Shown here piece by piece: positions 17,175 through 25,176 of a stretch of 64,000 nt of DNA (its first letter is position 1; every line of letters begins with the position of its first letter). Location: contig DXBR01000098.1 in the NCBI GenBank assembly GCA_019116455.1, forward strand, positions 1-64,000. The letters are read 5' to 3'. The position numbers were made by a program, and so were the translations under genes. This stretch comes from Anaerobutyricum stercoris. Lineage in GTDB: Bacteria; Bacillota; Clostridia; Lachnospirales; Lachnospiraceae. The notes under the pieces are model-generated. The model had not been told where the DNA came from, did no database searches, and saw only the letters and a program-made list of their open reading frames with translations.

Positions 17175-17755
17175 AAATTAAGAAAAAATGGGGATTTATA
17201 GAGATGAAAAGGGATGATACACAGACGATGGCGTAAGGCCACAGACAGGTTCTCCCGACTCGACCCTCACTCGGTCTGACCTATAGAATATATTTTCCCA
17301 GGAAATACAACAGCCCTCGTTCACAGCTCGCGGTCGAAAACTGTCTGTGTCCAAAACGTCATCTGTGTTGTGAAAAACCACTCTTTCCATCCCTATAAAA
17401 ATCCTGTACCACGTTGCAAAACAGCAGATATGATCAATCATGGGGGGATCAGGTTGCATATAAATGACCTGTTTTCGCATTGTCATTGAACAATCGCAAT
17501 ACAAGCAGGCAACCAGACTGAAGAGCACGCTACTCTGATACAGATGCCGTCGAGATGGAACGGGAGTTTTGTCACAATCTTAGTGATGCAATAAGACAGG
17601 GATTTGCGGCATCATATCTCAATAGAAAAACACAGCGGGAAAGGTCGGCGACGACTGTGAGCGCAGGCGTCATGGGGATAGTATCGTTTATGTTCCCATA
17701 ATTAGCCTGCCGAGGTGGAGGAGAAGAGCTTCCCGCCTGCGTTTTTCTATAGTGT
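17175..17755 (+). ncRNA. Large structured non-coding RNA candidate (about 570 nt, class unknown)
   Basis: No credible protein gene fits here, but the stretch folds into four consecutive domains of nested helices. Domain 1: 17219-17224/17363-17368, 17228-17234/17356-17362, 17240-17248/17341-17349, 17260-17265/17332-17337. Domain 2: 17431-17435/17447-17451, 17452-17456/17510-17514, 17468-17474/17503-17509, 17479-17483/17490-17494. Domain 3: 17537-17540/17615-17618, 17543-17549/17607-17613, 17571-17575/17583-17587. Domain 4: 17622-17641/17730-17750 (19 bp) closing a junction of 17645-17649/17709-17713, 17650-17657/17664-17671 and 17672-17678/17693-17699. Plus orientation is preferred because a hairpin at 17714-17738 is followed by GCGTTTTTCTAT and a TATGAT -10 sits at 17169-17174, but the -35 (TTGTAC, 20 bp away) is poor. 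I cannot assign a family; the size is in the range of ROOL or OLE RNAs. Confidence 0.7.
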
Positions 17756-17830
17756 ATACAGCGTTGCAAATCTCGTCTGCTCCTACATCCTCAGATTTTA
17801 TCAAAACCGCAGTTCCACCTCGACAAATCC

Positions 17831-18883
17831 CTATTTATGCAGATATCTTTTCAAAAAGTCCACAAACTTCCGCATCTCCTCGTCTGTGCCGATGGTGATA
17901 CGCAGATAGTTGTCGATGCGCTCTTTCGGGAAGTAGCGTACGTAGATGTTCTCGGCGCGGGCGGCTTCGAAGATTTCTTTTGCCGGCACGGACTCGTGAG
18001 CTACAAAGAGGAAGTTGGCTTTGGAGTCCGGAAATGTAAAGCCGAGCTTCCGCATCTCGTCTTTGAACCACTCTCTCGTGGCGATGATCTTTGCGGTGGT
18101 TTCCCGGAAGTAGTCGTCGTCTTCCACGGAGGCCGCTCCCAGTAAAATGGACGGCTGGTTCATGGTGTAGGAATTAAAAGAATATTTCACATTGTGGAGT
18201 GCGCTGATCAGCTCCGGCGATCCCATGGCGTAGCCGATACGAAGTCCGGCCAGAGACCGGGACTTGGAAAAGGTCTGCACCACCAGCAGATTCTCGTATT
18301 CTTTCAGAAGTTCCTGGGCCGTCTGTCCGCCGAAGTCAATGTATGCCTCGTCGACGATGACGATCACATCCTGGTTGTGATCGAGGATATCCCGGATGTC
18401 AGCAAGCGGCATCAGAATGCCTGTCGGTGCATTGGGATTCGGGAAGATCACGCCGCCGTTTTCTCCATAATAATCTTCTTTGCGAATCCGGAACGCCTCA
18501 TCCAGCGCCTTTGTCTCGTAAGGGATCCTGAACAGATCCGCCCACACATCATAAAAAGAGTAGGTGATATCCGGAAACAGGATCGGTTTCCCGCTGTTAA
18601 AAAATGTGAGGAAGGACAGCGCCAGCACATCGTCGGAGCCCACGCCCACAAAGACCTGGCTGCTGTCAAGACCCTTGTAATCGGCAATGGCATCGACCAG
18701 ACGGGCCGCTGCCGGATCCGGATACAGCCGGAGATTATCAATCTGACGACACATTTCCTGCACCTTCGGAGAAGGCGGATACGGATTCTCATTGGTATTT
18801 AATTTAATCACATCCGTCTGTTTCGGCTGTTCACCCGGCACATAAGGCACCACCCGACGGATATTTTTTTTCCATTCTTTCAT
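17831..18883 (-). CDS. hisC: Histidinol-phosphate aminotransferase
   Basis: 350-residue class I/II PLP aminotransferase. The PLP lysine is in VQTFSKSRSLAGLRIGYAMG; the N-terminal KLNTNENPYPPSPKV is the HisC signature; Arg in the C-terminal NYLRITIGT binds the phosphate/carboxylate side. It makes histidinol phosphate in histidine synthesis. No other his gene is near; its ATG overlaps the prfA stop by one base (TAATG), so it is the last gene of a translation-related operon. Confidence 0.9.
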   Translation of the reverse strand: MKEWKKNIRRVVPYVPGEQPKQTDVIKLNTNENPYPPSPKVQEMCRQIDNLRLYPDPAAARLVDAIADYKGLDSSQVFVGVGSDDVLALSFLTFFNSGKPILFPDITYSFYDVWADLFRIPYETKALDEAFRIRKEDYYGENGGVIFPNPNAPTGILMPLADIRDILDHNQDVIVIVDEAYIDFGGQTAQELLKEYENLLVVQTFSKSRSLAGLRIGYAMGSPELISALHNVKYSFNSYTMNQPSILLGAASVEDDDYFRETTAKIIATREWFKDEMRKLGFTFPDSKANFLFVAHESVPAKEIFEAARAENIYVRYFPKERIDNYLRITIGTDEEMRKFVDFLKRYLHK

Positions 18884-19962
18884 TACGCCTGCATCTCCTG
18901 TAACTTGCTCAGCTTCGCTGCCTGGTCGGCCGCGGTGAGGCTGTCGATGATCTCGTCCAGATCTCCGCTCAAAATGTTTTCCAGTTTATGCAGGGTAAGC
19001 TTAATACGATGGTCTGTGACACGTCCCTGCGGGAAATTATAAGTACGGATCTTTTCCGCACGGTCGCCGGTACCGATCTGGCTCTTGCGCAGCTCCGCCT
19101 CGGCGTCGTGGGCTTTGGCAGATTCCATCTCATAAAGTCTTGCCCGAAGTACCTTGATGGCTTTCTCTTTATTTTTCAGCTGAGATTTCTCGTCCTGACA
19201 GGACACAACGATACCTGTCGGGATGTGAGTCAGACGAACCGCAGAGTCCGTGGTGTTGACGCACTGTCCGCCGTTACCGGACGCGCGGAACACGTCGAAC
19301 CGGCAGTCGTTCATATCAAGATGCACGTCCACCTCTTCGGCTTCCGGCATGATGGCCACGGTAATAGTGGACGTGTGAATACGTCCGCCGGACTCGGTGG
19401 CAGGGATTCTCTGTACACGGTGCACGCCGCTCTCGTACTTGAGACGGGAGTAAGCGCCCTGACCGTTGATCATAAAGGAAACTTCCTTAAAACCTCCAAT
19501 ACCGTTTTCATTGACATCGATAAATTCGGTTTTCCACCGTTTGGACTCGGCGTAAGACTTATACATACGATAGATTTCCGCCGCGAAAAGTGCCGCTTCA
19601 TCTCCGCCTGCGCCGGCACGGATCTCCACGATAACGTTTTTGTCATCGTTAGGGTCCTTCGGCAGAAGGAGAATCTTCAGCTCCTCCTCACATCTTGCCT
19701 CTGCCGCCTTGGCGTCAGACAGCTCTTCCTTTAACATCTCACGCATTTCCTCATCGTTCTCTGCCTCCAGCATCTCCACGCTGTCCTCGATGGTCTGCTT
19801 GGCGTCTTTATATTCATTGTATTTTTCCACGATAGGCGTCAGCTCATTCTGTTCCTTCATCAGATTACGGAATCTCGCCTGATCGTTGACCACATCCGGC
19901 TCACTGAGTTCTTCCATGACCTCTTCCAGACGCTTCACCAAATCTTCCAATCTATCAAACAT
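18883..19962 (-). CDS. prfA: Peptide chain release factor 1
   Basis: 359 residues, standard RF1 length. The GGQ motif that triggers peptidyl-tRNA hydrolysis is in RASGNGGQCVNTTDSAVR. The PAT tripeptide in RIPATESGGR marks RF1 (UAA/UAG) rather than RF2. The N-terminal coiled coil (about 5-100) is typical. It follows prmC, whose product methylates the GGQ glutamine, a conserved functional pairing. Confidence 0.97.
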   Translation of the reverse strand: MFDRLEDLVKRLEEVMEELSEPDVVNDQARFRNLMKEQNELTPIVEKYNEYKDAKQTIEDSVEMLEAENDEEMREMLKEELSDAKAAEARCEEELKILLLPKDPNDDKNVIVEIRAGAGGDEAALFAAEIYRMYKSYAESKRWKTEFIDVNENGIGGFKEVSFMINGQGAYSRLKYESGVHRVQRIPATESGGRIHTSTITVAIMPEAEEVDVHLDMNDCRFDVFRASGNGGQCVNTTDSAVRLTHIPTGIVVSCQDEKSQLKNKEKAIKVLRARLYEMESAKAHDAEAELRKSQIGTGDRAEKIRTYNFPQGRVTDHRIKLTLHKLENILSGDLDEIIDSLTAADQAAKLSKLQEMQA

Positions 19963-20015
19963 GATGTACCTCCTATTATTTTATCTATGAATCTTTGTTT
20001 CCTGCTCTTTTAAGG

Positions 20016-20876
20016 CTAAGGCTCTTTCTTACCCGGCCATCGTCCCATGGCGATCCGGTCAAGGCCCGCCAGATCTTTCCGTATCTCTGTCTCCTCAAAT
20101 CCCTGTTCCTTCATTATAGAAAGAAGGTCGCCTCCCTGCTCCTGACCGATTTCAAAAAGCAGGCAGCCGCCGGAATTCAGATAATACACGGCCTCCTCGG
20201 TGATCCTCCGGTAAAAATAAAGACCGTCTCCGGTTCCATCCAGCGCCAGTCTTGGCTCATAGTCCCGGACTTCCGGCATTAGCTCCTCGATCACCTGAGA
20301 AGGAATGTAGGGCGGATTGGATAAAATGTAATCAAAGGTCCCCTGTACATTTTCAAACAGGTCGCCCTGCACGAGCCGGACGGAAGCTCCCAGATTCCAG
20401 GCGTTCTTCTTTGCCACGTCAAGCGCTCCCTCCGACACATCCGCCAGAGTGACTTCCGCCTCCGGACACAGCAGCTTCACGCTGATGCCGATGCAGCCGC
20501 TGCCGGTACACAGATCCAGCACCCGGCAGGTATGCTCTTCTTCCCTCTCCCGTATCTTCTCCACGGCAAGCTCCACCAGACACTCTGTATCCTGCCGCGG
20601 AATGAGCACCCGCTCATCTACGTCGAAAGAATAGCCCATGAATTCACAGCTTCCCATGAGGTACTGGAGCGGAACGCGCTGTTCTCTCTCTCTGAGCACC
20701 GCGTTCAGATCTTCCCACGCTTCGTCGGGAATCACCCTGTCCGGATCCATAAAATACTCCGCCCTGCCGATTCCAAGCTTCCATTCCAGCAGCGCCCAGG
20801 CTTCATATTCAAAATCTTCAATTCCAGACTTTTTCAGCCGTTTCTGTATTTTTTCCCTGACTTCTTTTATTGTCAT
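20016..20876 (-). CDS. prmC: Peptide chain release factor N5-glutamine methyltransferase
   Basis: 286 residues. The SAM-binding motif VLDLCTGSGCIGISVKL and the catalytic NPPY motif in DYILSNPPYIPSQVIEEL are both present, with the N-terminal helical domain that docks on release factors. It methylates the Gln of the GGQ loop of RF1 and RF2. It lies between the DUF1385 gene and prfA. Confidence 0.95.
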   Translation of the reverse strand: MTIKEVREKIQKRLKKSGIEDFEYEAWALLEWKLGIGRAEYFMDPDRVIPDEAWEDLNAVLREREQRVPLQYLMGSCEFMGYSFDVDERVLIPRQDTECLVELAVEKIREREEEHTCRVLDLCTGSGCIGISVKLLCPEAEVTLADVSEGALDVAKKNAWNLGASVRLVQGDLFENVQGTFDYILSNPPYIPSQVIEELMPEVRDYEPRLALDGTGDGLYFYRRITEEAVYYLNSGGCLLFEIGQEQGGDLLSIMKEQGFEETEIRKDLAGLDRIAMGRWPGKKEP

Positions 20877-20881
20877 GCCGC

Positions 20882-21829
20882 TCAGTCCTCCAGCTCTCCG
20901 TTCCGCATGGCCTTCACGTATTCTCTCCAGTCAAAAACACCTTCCACCGATGCAATGGCAACTTCCAGCATCTTATCGTCCGGTTCTTTGGTGGTAAAAT
21001 ACTGCAAAGACATACCCGGACGGCTTAAAATATCCATGATCTTAGAATCGCTTCTGCCGGCCAGCCGGATAAACTCATAGGAAATGCCCGCTATCAGCGG
21101 CACCAAAAGCACCCGCAGCAGCATTTTAAGCAGCGCCTGATCTACGCGGATAAATAAAAAAACAATTATGCTGACAATCATCACGATCAGCAGAAAACTG
21201 GTGCCACAGCGCTTATGGAACCGGGAATATTTCCGGATATTTTCCGGCGTCAGATCTTCACCGTGTTCCAGACAATTGATAGTCTTATGCTCCGCCCCAT
21301 GGTACATGAATACCCGGCGGATGTCTTCCATCTTGGAAATAAGCCAGATGTACAAAAGGAAAATCCCCACCCGGATGACACCCTCAATGAGGGTGCGCAC
21401 CGTGTAGGATGCGATCACTCCTTCCAGCAGGCTGGAAAGATAAAACGGCAGCAGCATAAAGATGCCCACCGCCAGTATAACGGAAACCATGATGGTGAGT
21501 CCCATGATCACACTCTCCAGCTTATCTCCGAATATCCGTGTGAGCGCCTTCTCAAACCGTCCCGGTTCCCGTTCTTCTTCCTCTTCTTCATAAAAAGAAG
21601 AAGAAAACGCCAGAGTCTTCATACCGATGTAGAGCGACTCAACGAAGGTGACCACGCCCCGGATGATCGGTACCCGGCAGATGGCGTAGCGGTTTCCCAA
21701 ACTCTCATATTCGCCCTTCATCACTTCTATCTCATTGTTTGGCTTCCGGACAGCCACAGCATACTGCTCCATGTTCTTCATCATGACGCCCTCCATGACC
21801 GCCTGTCCGCCGATACTCGTTCTCTTCAA
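20882..21829 (-). CDS. DUF1385 membrane protein
   Basis: 315 residues. A TTG start at 21829 is preferred, since AAAGGAGG lies 7 nt before it; the ATG at 21847 would contain this ribosome site inside its coding region. The opening SIGGQAVMEGVMMKN and the central MYHGAEHKTINCLEHGEDLT are DUF1385 signatures; the His/Glu-rich motif may bind metal. About four membrane helices lie at 100-135, 150-170, 215-232 and 240-260. Function unknown, but it commonly sits between rpmE and prmC in Firmicutes, as here. Confidence 0.88.
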   Translation of the reverse strand: MKRTSIGGQAVMEGVMMKNMEQYAVAVRKPNNEIEVMKGEYESLGNRYAICRVPIIRGVVTFVESLYIGMKTLAFSSSFYEEEEEEREPGRFEKALTRIFGDKLESVIMGLTIMVSVILAVGIFMLLPFYLSSLLEGVIASYTVRTLIEGVIRVGIFLLYIWLISKMEDIRRVFMYHGAEHKTINCLEHGEDLTPENIRKYSRFHKRCGTSFLLIVMIVSIIVFLFIRVDQALLKMLLRVLLVPLIAGISYEFIRLAGRSDSKIMDILSRPGMSLQYFTTKEPDDKMLEVAIASVEGVFDWREYVKAMRNGELED

Positions 21830-21947
21830 ATGGATTCCTCCTTTCATCGTTGGAAAATCCCCGTGTAAAGAGAAAGCGACGACGCTTAAATCACGATATG
21901 TTACATCATGATACCAGCGCCGCCGCCTCTATAAAACCATATGGTTA

Positions 21948-22154
21948 TTATTCCTGAGTCATGCCATACTTACGATTGAACTTGTCAATACGTCCACGAG
22001 CCTTAGCAGCCTTCTGCTGTCCTGTGTAAAATGAATGACATTTAGAACAAATCTCTACATGGATATCTTCCTTTGTAGAACCTGTAACAAACTCGTTGCC
22101 GCAGTTGCAGACAACCTTTGCCTGATAATATTTTGGATGGATTCCTTCACGCAT
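21948..22154 (-). CDS. rpmE: 50S ribosomal protein L31 (zinc-binding form)
   Basis: 68 residues starting MREGIHPKYYQAKVVCNCGN. GAGGTG lies upstream of this ATG, which favours it over an ATG 11 codons earlier. Four cysteines (CNCG and CSKC) mark the zinc-binding (C+) form, usually made when zinc is sufficient. First gene of the operon leading to hisC. Confidence 0.95.
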   Translation of the reverse strand: MREGIHPKYYQAKVVCNCGNEFVTGSTKEDIHVEICSKCHSFYTGQQKAAKARGRIDKFNRKYGMTQE

Positions 22155-22192
22155 CTTCTTCACCTCTTCTAAAACTATATCTTTCATCTATT

Positions 22193-22210
22193 ATTGATGC
22201 AAGCATCAAT
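22193..22210 (-). promoter_or_regulatory. Palindrome in the rpmE leader
   Basis: ATTGATGC and GCATCAAT (22193-22200 and 22203-22210) form an 18 nt palindrome between the rpmE promoter and its start codon. It could be an operator or a small RNA hairpin for feedback control of L31; no function is shown. Confidence 0.35.
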
Positions 22211-22235
22211 TATCATCGTTACAAACAGCTTTCTC

Positions 22236-22264
22236 ATTATAGCATAGCTCTTATGTAAGCGCAA
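22236..22264 (-). promoter_or_regulatory. Promoter of the rpmE operon
   Basis: Minus strand TTGCGC (22259-22264), 17 bp spacer, TATAAT (22236-22241), with TG one base before the -10 (extended -10). It lies about 80 bp upstream of the rpmE start. Confidence 0.8.
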
Positions 22265-22335
22265 GGATAAAATTTATAAAATATCAGCGCTAATTTTCAG
22301 AATACATTTGTTCCTATATGAAAAAGCCAATACAT

Positions 22336-22683
22336 TTACCATCTTTTCTCGCCTTCTTTCAGCCGAATCATAAGATTCGCGATGAGCGCCTGGTCTTTTT
22401 TCTCCATGGCGGCGTAAATGCCCTCCGGAAATGAAGTTTCCTCGTTCTTCTCCTTTTCTTCATGAAGATGAAAAATCATATTCTCGCTGACTCCCAGCGC
22501 CTTGGCAATGTAGGGGATGGCGTCACAGGGCGGCTTCCTTGTTCCCCTCTCCCATTTGTAATAGGTATCCGCCGACAATTCATAGCCATAATCATTAATC
22601 TTATCCACAATCCTGGCAACACTGATCCTGCCCTTTTTCTTTCGTATTTCTCTGAGATTCTCTCCGATATTCTCACGAAACAC
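22336..22683 (-). CDS. XRE-family HTH regulator
   Basis: 115 residues from a GTG at 22683, chosen because AAAGGAGG lies 8 nt upstream. A TTG at 22755 also opens the frame but falls on the predicted transcription start. The helix-turn-helix covers about residues 8-65, with SADTYYKWERGTRKPPCDAI as the recognition region, and a charged C-terminal tail follows. It is divergent from the 144-residue gene, whose promoter it may control. The signal it senses is unknown. Confidence 0.75.
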   Translation of the reverse strand: MFRENIGENLREIRKKKGRISVARIVDKINDYGYELSADTYYKWERGTRKPPCDAIPYIAKALGVSENMIFHLHEEKEKNEETSFPEGIYAAMEKKDQALIANLMIRLKEGEKRW

Positions 22684-22757
22684 TTGCCTTGCCTCCTTTT
22701 TTCCGACAGCTTGTCCAAAAATCCCTTTCCCTTTGGACAGATTAAACCTACTCAAAA

Positions 22758-22766
22758 ATTATAACA
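22758..22766 (-). promoter_or_regulatory. Extended -10 promoter of the XRE gene
   Basis: TGTTATAAT on the minus strand (22758-22766) is a consensus extended -10; the -35 is not recognisable. Transcription would begin near 22750, which rules out the TTG at 22755 as a start codon. Confidence 0.55.
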
Positions 22767-22856
22767 TAATGTATCATTTTTAAATAGAAACTGTCGTGCA
22801 CACTTTTCTGACAGGATAATAAAAAATCAGACATATTTAGAAAGGGGCCAAGACAA

Positions 22857-23291
22857 ATGTACTCTGATTTACTATTACCGCATCTCAAACGTGAGATGAT
22901 TGAAAATTACTTTGAAATATGCTGCTATTTCATCATGACAAAACGTTTCGAACAACAGGAAGACCTACTCCGGCTGAATTATTACAAATCCCTTCTTCTC
23001 ACAGAGCCTTTTCCTCAGCTCTCCAATAAAAGCAAACTGGATCTGGAGATCATCTCCTGTACGAAGGATGTAAAAAATCAGCTTCTCCATACATATCCAT
23101 CTGAATTCATTATCCGGATTATCGACTCGGGCATCCATGTATTTTTTGATAAAATGGAACGCTACGCCGCCATCGACGTCCGGCTCCGAAGTCTGCCGGA
23201 ACTGTATACATATTTCACTGCCATGTCGCCGGTCATCATTGAAAAGCTGAAAAGAACCATCCGCCGGGAATTCCAGAGCGATGCAGACTGA
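22857..23291 (+). CDS. Hypothetical protein
   Basis: 144 residues behind AAAGGGG. I do not recognise it. It is predicted soluble and largely helical, rich in Leu, Ile and Arg, without a signal peptide or membrane helix. The C-terminus (IIEKLKRTIRREFQSD) is basic. It is divergent from the XRE regulator and ends 1 bp before the convergent CpXC gene. The tight packing supports it being a real gene. Confidence 0.55.
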   Translation: MYSDLLLPHLKREMIENYFEICCYFIMTKRFEQQEDLLRLNYYKSLLLTEPFPQLSNKSKLDLEIISCTKDVKNQLLHTYPSEFIIRIIDSGIHVFFDKMERYAAIDVRLRSLPELYTYFTAMSPVIIEKLKRTIRREFQSDAD

Positions 23292-23292
23292 T

Positions 23293-23934
23293 TCAGCTCC
23301 GCTGAAAATAAATATCCCCCGCCCATTTCATATCGACCTTCATAAACTCGTCTGTGGAATGGGCTTTGATCTGCCTTTCGTACTTGCTGGCTGTAGTGCG
23401 GTACAGATCCAGGTCAAACGGCATTCTGCCAATTCCTTTTTTCTCAAAGAACACAAGGAAATACATATCATTTCCGTGATAATCAAAGAGGATATTCATG
23501 AGCGTGTCCTCTTTCATCTCCTCCTCCAGACGGCGCAGGTAAGCGATCTTCACAATCTCCACCACCCGGTCGTCCAAAAGATTCTCCGCGATCATGATTT
23601 TCTCCTTTAAATCATTGATATTGTCAACAACCCTGAGAGTCATCCCCCTTTTCTTTTTCCAGTTTTTCAGCTGCTCCAGATCCGTTTCCTCAGTAGACAG
23701 ACAGACTGCCAGCTTCTTCTTGCTGTCAAGATACATACTCTCATAGGTCAGCGGCGCTACCAGATCGCAATTCTCGCAGTCAAAATTAAAAATCCGGTTC
23801 TTTAAAATATCTTCCTTCATCCCCGGTTTCTCCGTCACGTTGATGACGGAATACTTCCTCATCTGGTGAGGATGCCCGCATTTCGGACATTTCAATTCTT
23901 CCACGCTGTATTTTGTCATGGTATCGGTGTTCAT
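23293..23934 (-). CDS. CpXC domain protein
   Basis: 213 residues. The N-terminus has two Cys pairs, CPKCGH and CENCD, spaced about 35 residues apart as in the CpXC zinc domain, and the rest is an alpha/beta region ending KWAGDIYFQRS. Function unknown. It is convergent with the 144-residue gene and has no terminator of its own. Confidence 0.75.
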   Translation of the reverse strand: MNTDTMTKYSVEELKCPKCGHPHQMRKYSVINVTEKPGMKEDILKNRIFNFDCENCDLVAPLTYESMYLDSKKKLAVCLSTEETDLEQLKNWKKKRGMTLRVVDNINDLKEKIMIAENLLDDRVVEIVKIAYLRRLEEEMKEDTLMNILFDYHGNDMYFLVFFEKKGIGRMPFDLDLYRTTASKYERQIKAHSTDEFMKVDMKWAGDIYFQRS

Positions 23935-24034
23935 GGTACTCTGCCTCCCTTTTATGATATATATTATAAATTTACTATAAGATAAAGATACATTTACCCG
24001 CTAAATGTACCATTTGTCACATTTCACGTTCTTG

Positions 24035-24089
24035 ATTGTCAACCATTTTTTATATTTTAGTTGACAATAATCCAATCTGCCTCTATGAT
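24035..24089 (+). promoter_or_regulatory. BirA operator overlapping the bioY promoter
   Basis: ATTGTCAAC (24035-24043) and GTTGACAAT (24060-24068) form a perfect 9 bp inverted repeat with a 16 bp spacer, the form of BirA biotin-repressor sites in Firmicutes. The right arm contains the -35 TTGACA (24061-24066), followed after 17 bp by TATGAT (24084-24089). Binding of biotinyl-5'-AMP-loaded BirA would block this promoter. Confidence 0.88.
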
Positions 24090-24206
24090 AACAATATAAT
24101 TTGGCAGCTTACCCTATCATACAACTATCCTGCCAAATTAGCAAATGCTTTCCCTGCGGGAAAATTCCAGATAGAAACAAAAAGTCGAATCAGAAAGGAC
24201 AACATT

Positions 24207-24851
24207 ATGACATCATCAGAAAAAAACACAAACATATCCCAGAATAACAAATGTGCCGGCTCACCGCAGAGCCGCGTGAATACCAGCGAACGCGCACCGC
24301 GCCGCGCTTTCACCACCGCGCAGATGACGCTCACCGCCATCATGGCCGCCGTTCTCTGCATCCTCGGACCGCTGTCCATTCCCATCCCGGTCAGTCCGGT
24401 TCCCATCACTCTCACCAACCTCGCCATCTATGTTTCTGTATGTATCCTGGGATGGAAGCTTGGCACGGTGAGTTATCTCATTTATCTGGCCATCGGTCTG
24501 GTGGGTCTCCCGGTCTTTTCCTCTTTCGGTTCCGGCTTCGGAAAACTGCTGGGACCAACAGGCGGTTATCTCATCGGATTTATCTTCATGGCGGTTATCT
24601 GCGGCCTGTTTTTTGAGAAATGCAGCAGCAAGGCTCTTTTGTTTCTGGGGCTGGTGCTTGGCTCCCTCGTCAATTACGCCTTCGGCACGACATGGCTCGC
24701 AGCGCAGGCCAACCTTACTTTCTCCCAGGCGCTCTGGGCAGGAGTCATCCCATATCTGCCGGCGGATCTGATCAAAATACTTCTGGCGGTCTGGCTTGCG
24801 CCGGGACTGCGGCGAAAAGTTTTCCGTGGAACCGGGACACTTGTTGCCTGA
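24207..24851 (+). CDS. bioY: Biotin transporter BioY
   Basis: 214 residues from the ATG at 24207, with AAAGGA upstream; the frame is open further 5' but that part lies over the promoter. About six membrane helices begin at residue 38. BioY-family motifs are PIPVSPVPITLTNLAIY and GPTGGYLIGF. It is the substrate-binding component of a biotin uptake system; no EcfA or EcfT gene is near, so it either works alone or uses a shared energising module. The BirA site upstream shows biotin control. No biotin synthesis gene is in the window. The N-terminal 35 residues are unusually long and polar. Confidence 0.93.
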   Translation: MTSSEKNTNISQNNKCAGSPQSRVNTSERAPRRAFTTAQMTLTAIMAAVLCILGPLSIPIPVSPVPITLTNLAIYVSVCILGWKLGTVSYLIYLAIGLVGLPVFSSFGSGFGKLLGPTGGYLIGFIFMAVICGLFFEKCSSKALLFLGLVLGSLVNYAFGTTWLAAQANLTFSQALWAGVIPYLPADLIKILLAVWLAPGLRRKVFRGTGTLVA

Positions 24852-24928
24852 AAACACTGCAATTCTGATAATGGTCGAAAAAATACCATAACTTCACGGA
24901 CTTTTCCCCCTCTTTATTTATGCACATA

Positions 24929-24937
24929 TGATATAAT
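24929..24937 (+). promoter_or_regulatory. Extended -10 promoter of the hydrogenase operon
   Basis: TGATATAAT at 24929-24937 is a consensus extended -10; the expected -35 region (CTCTTT) is poor. Transcription would start near 24944, giving a leader of about 230 nt. Confidence 0.6.
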
Positions 24938-24943
24938 AAAGTT

Positions 24944-25176
24944 GTTATTGATTAGATAAACCTGTGATTTCGGGAAAGGCAGGGCACAAGGAAAAGATTA
25001 TATCTGTTTCCTTTGTTCCGCCTGCGGCAAAGGCGCCGTATTTCGAAATATTTTTTCGATGCTTTCTGATATCACACCATGTACTTACAACAGAGATTTT
25101 GAACACTGCTTCATGATCTCTGTTTTCTGCATCTATTTTAAATAACAACGTTTTTACTAAGCTTAAGGAGGGAAAC
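24944..25176 (+). promoter_or_regulatory. Structured leader with terminator-like hairpin before the hydrogenase operon
   Basis: The long leader contains a branched hairpin at 24978-25022: GGC/GCC ends, then 24986-24994 pairing with 25007-25016 with one bulge. Further on, a 9 bp stem (25089-25097/25116-25124) ends in TTTT and resembles an intrinsic terminator. Together they look like an attenuator or riboswitch-type control element. I do not recognise a known class. The region 24940-24958 just after the -10 also matches part of the Rex consensus (10 of 14 positions), too weak to call. Confidence 0.45.

Noticed and set aside
17196..17528. A 110-codon minus-strand frame inside the RNA candidate
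   Set aside because: No ribosome site, odd composition, no recognisable domain, and the DNA is fully explained by nested RNA helices.
17175..17755. RNase P RNA or tmRNA as the identity of the structured region
   Set aside because: The conserved RNase P core (GAGGAAAGTCC-type) and a tRNA-like tmRNA end are absent.
22684..22755. TTG at 22755 as the start of the XRE regulator
   Set aside because: It sits at the predicted transcription start, 3 nt after the extended -10, and has no ribosome site; GTG at 22683 has AAAGGAGG.
24940..24958. Rex (NADH-sensing repressor) operator at the hydrogenase promoter
   Set aside because: Only 10 of 14 consensus positions match and the right half-site is poor; noted but not called.
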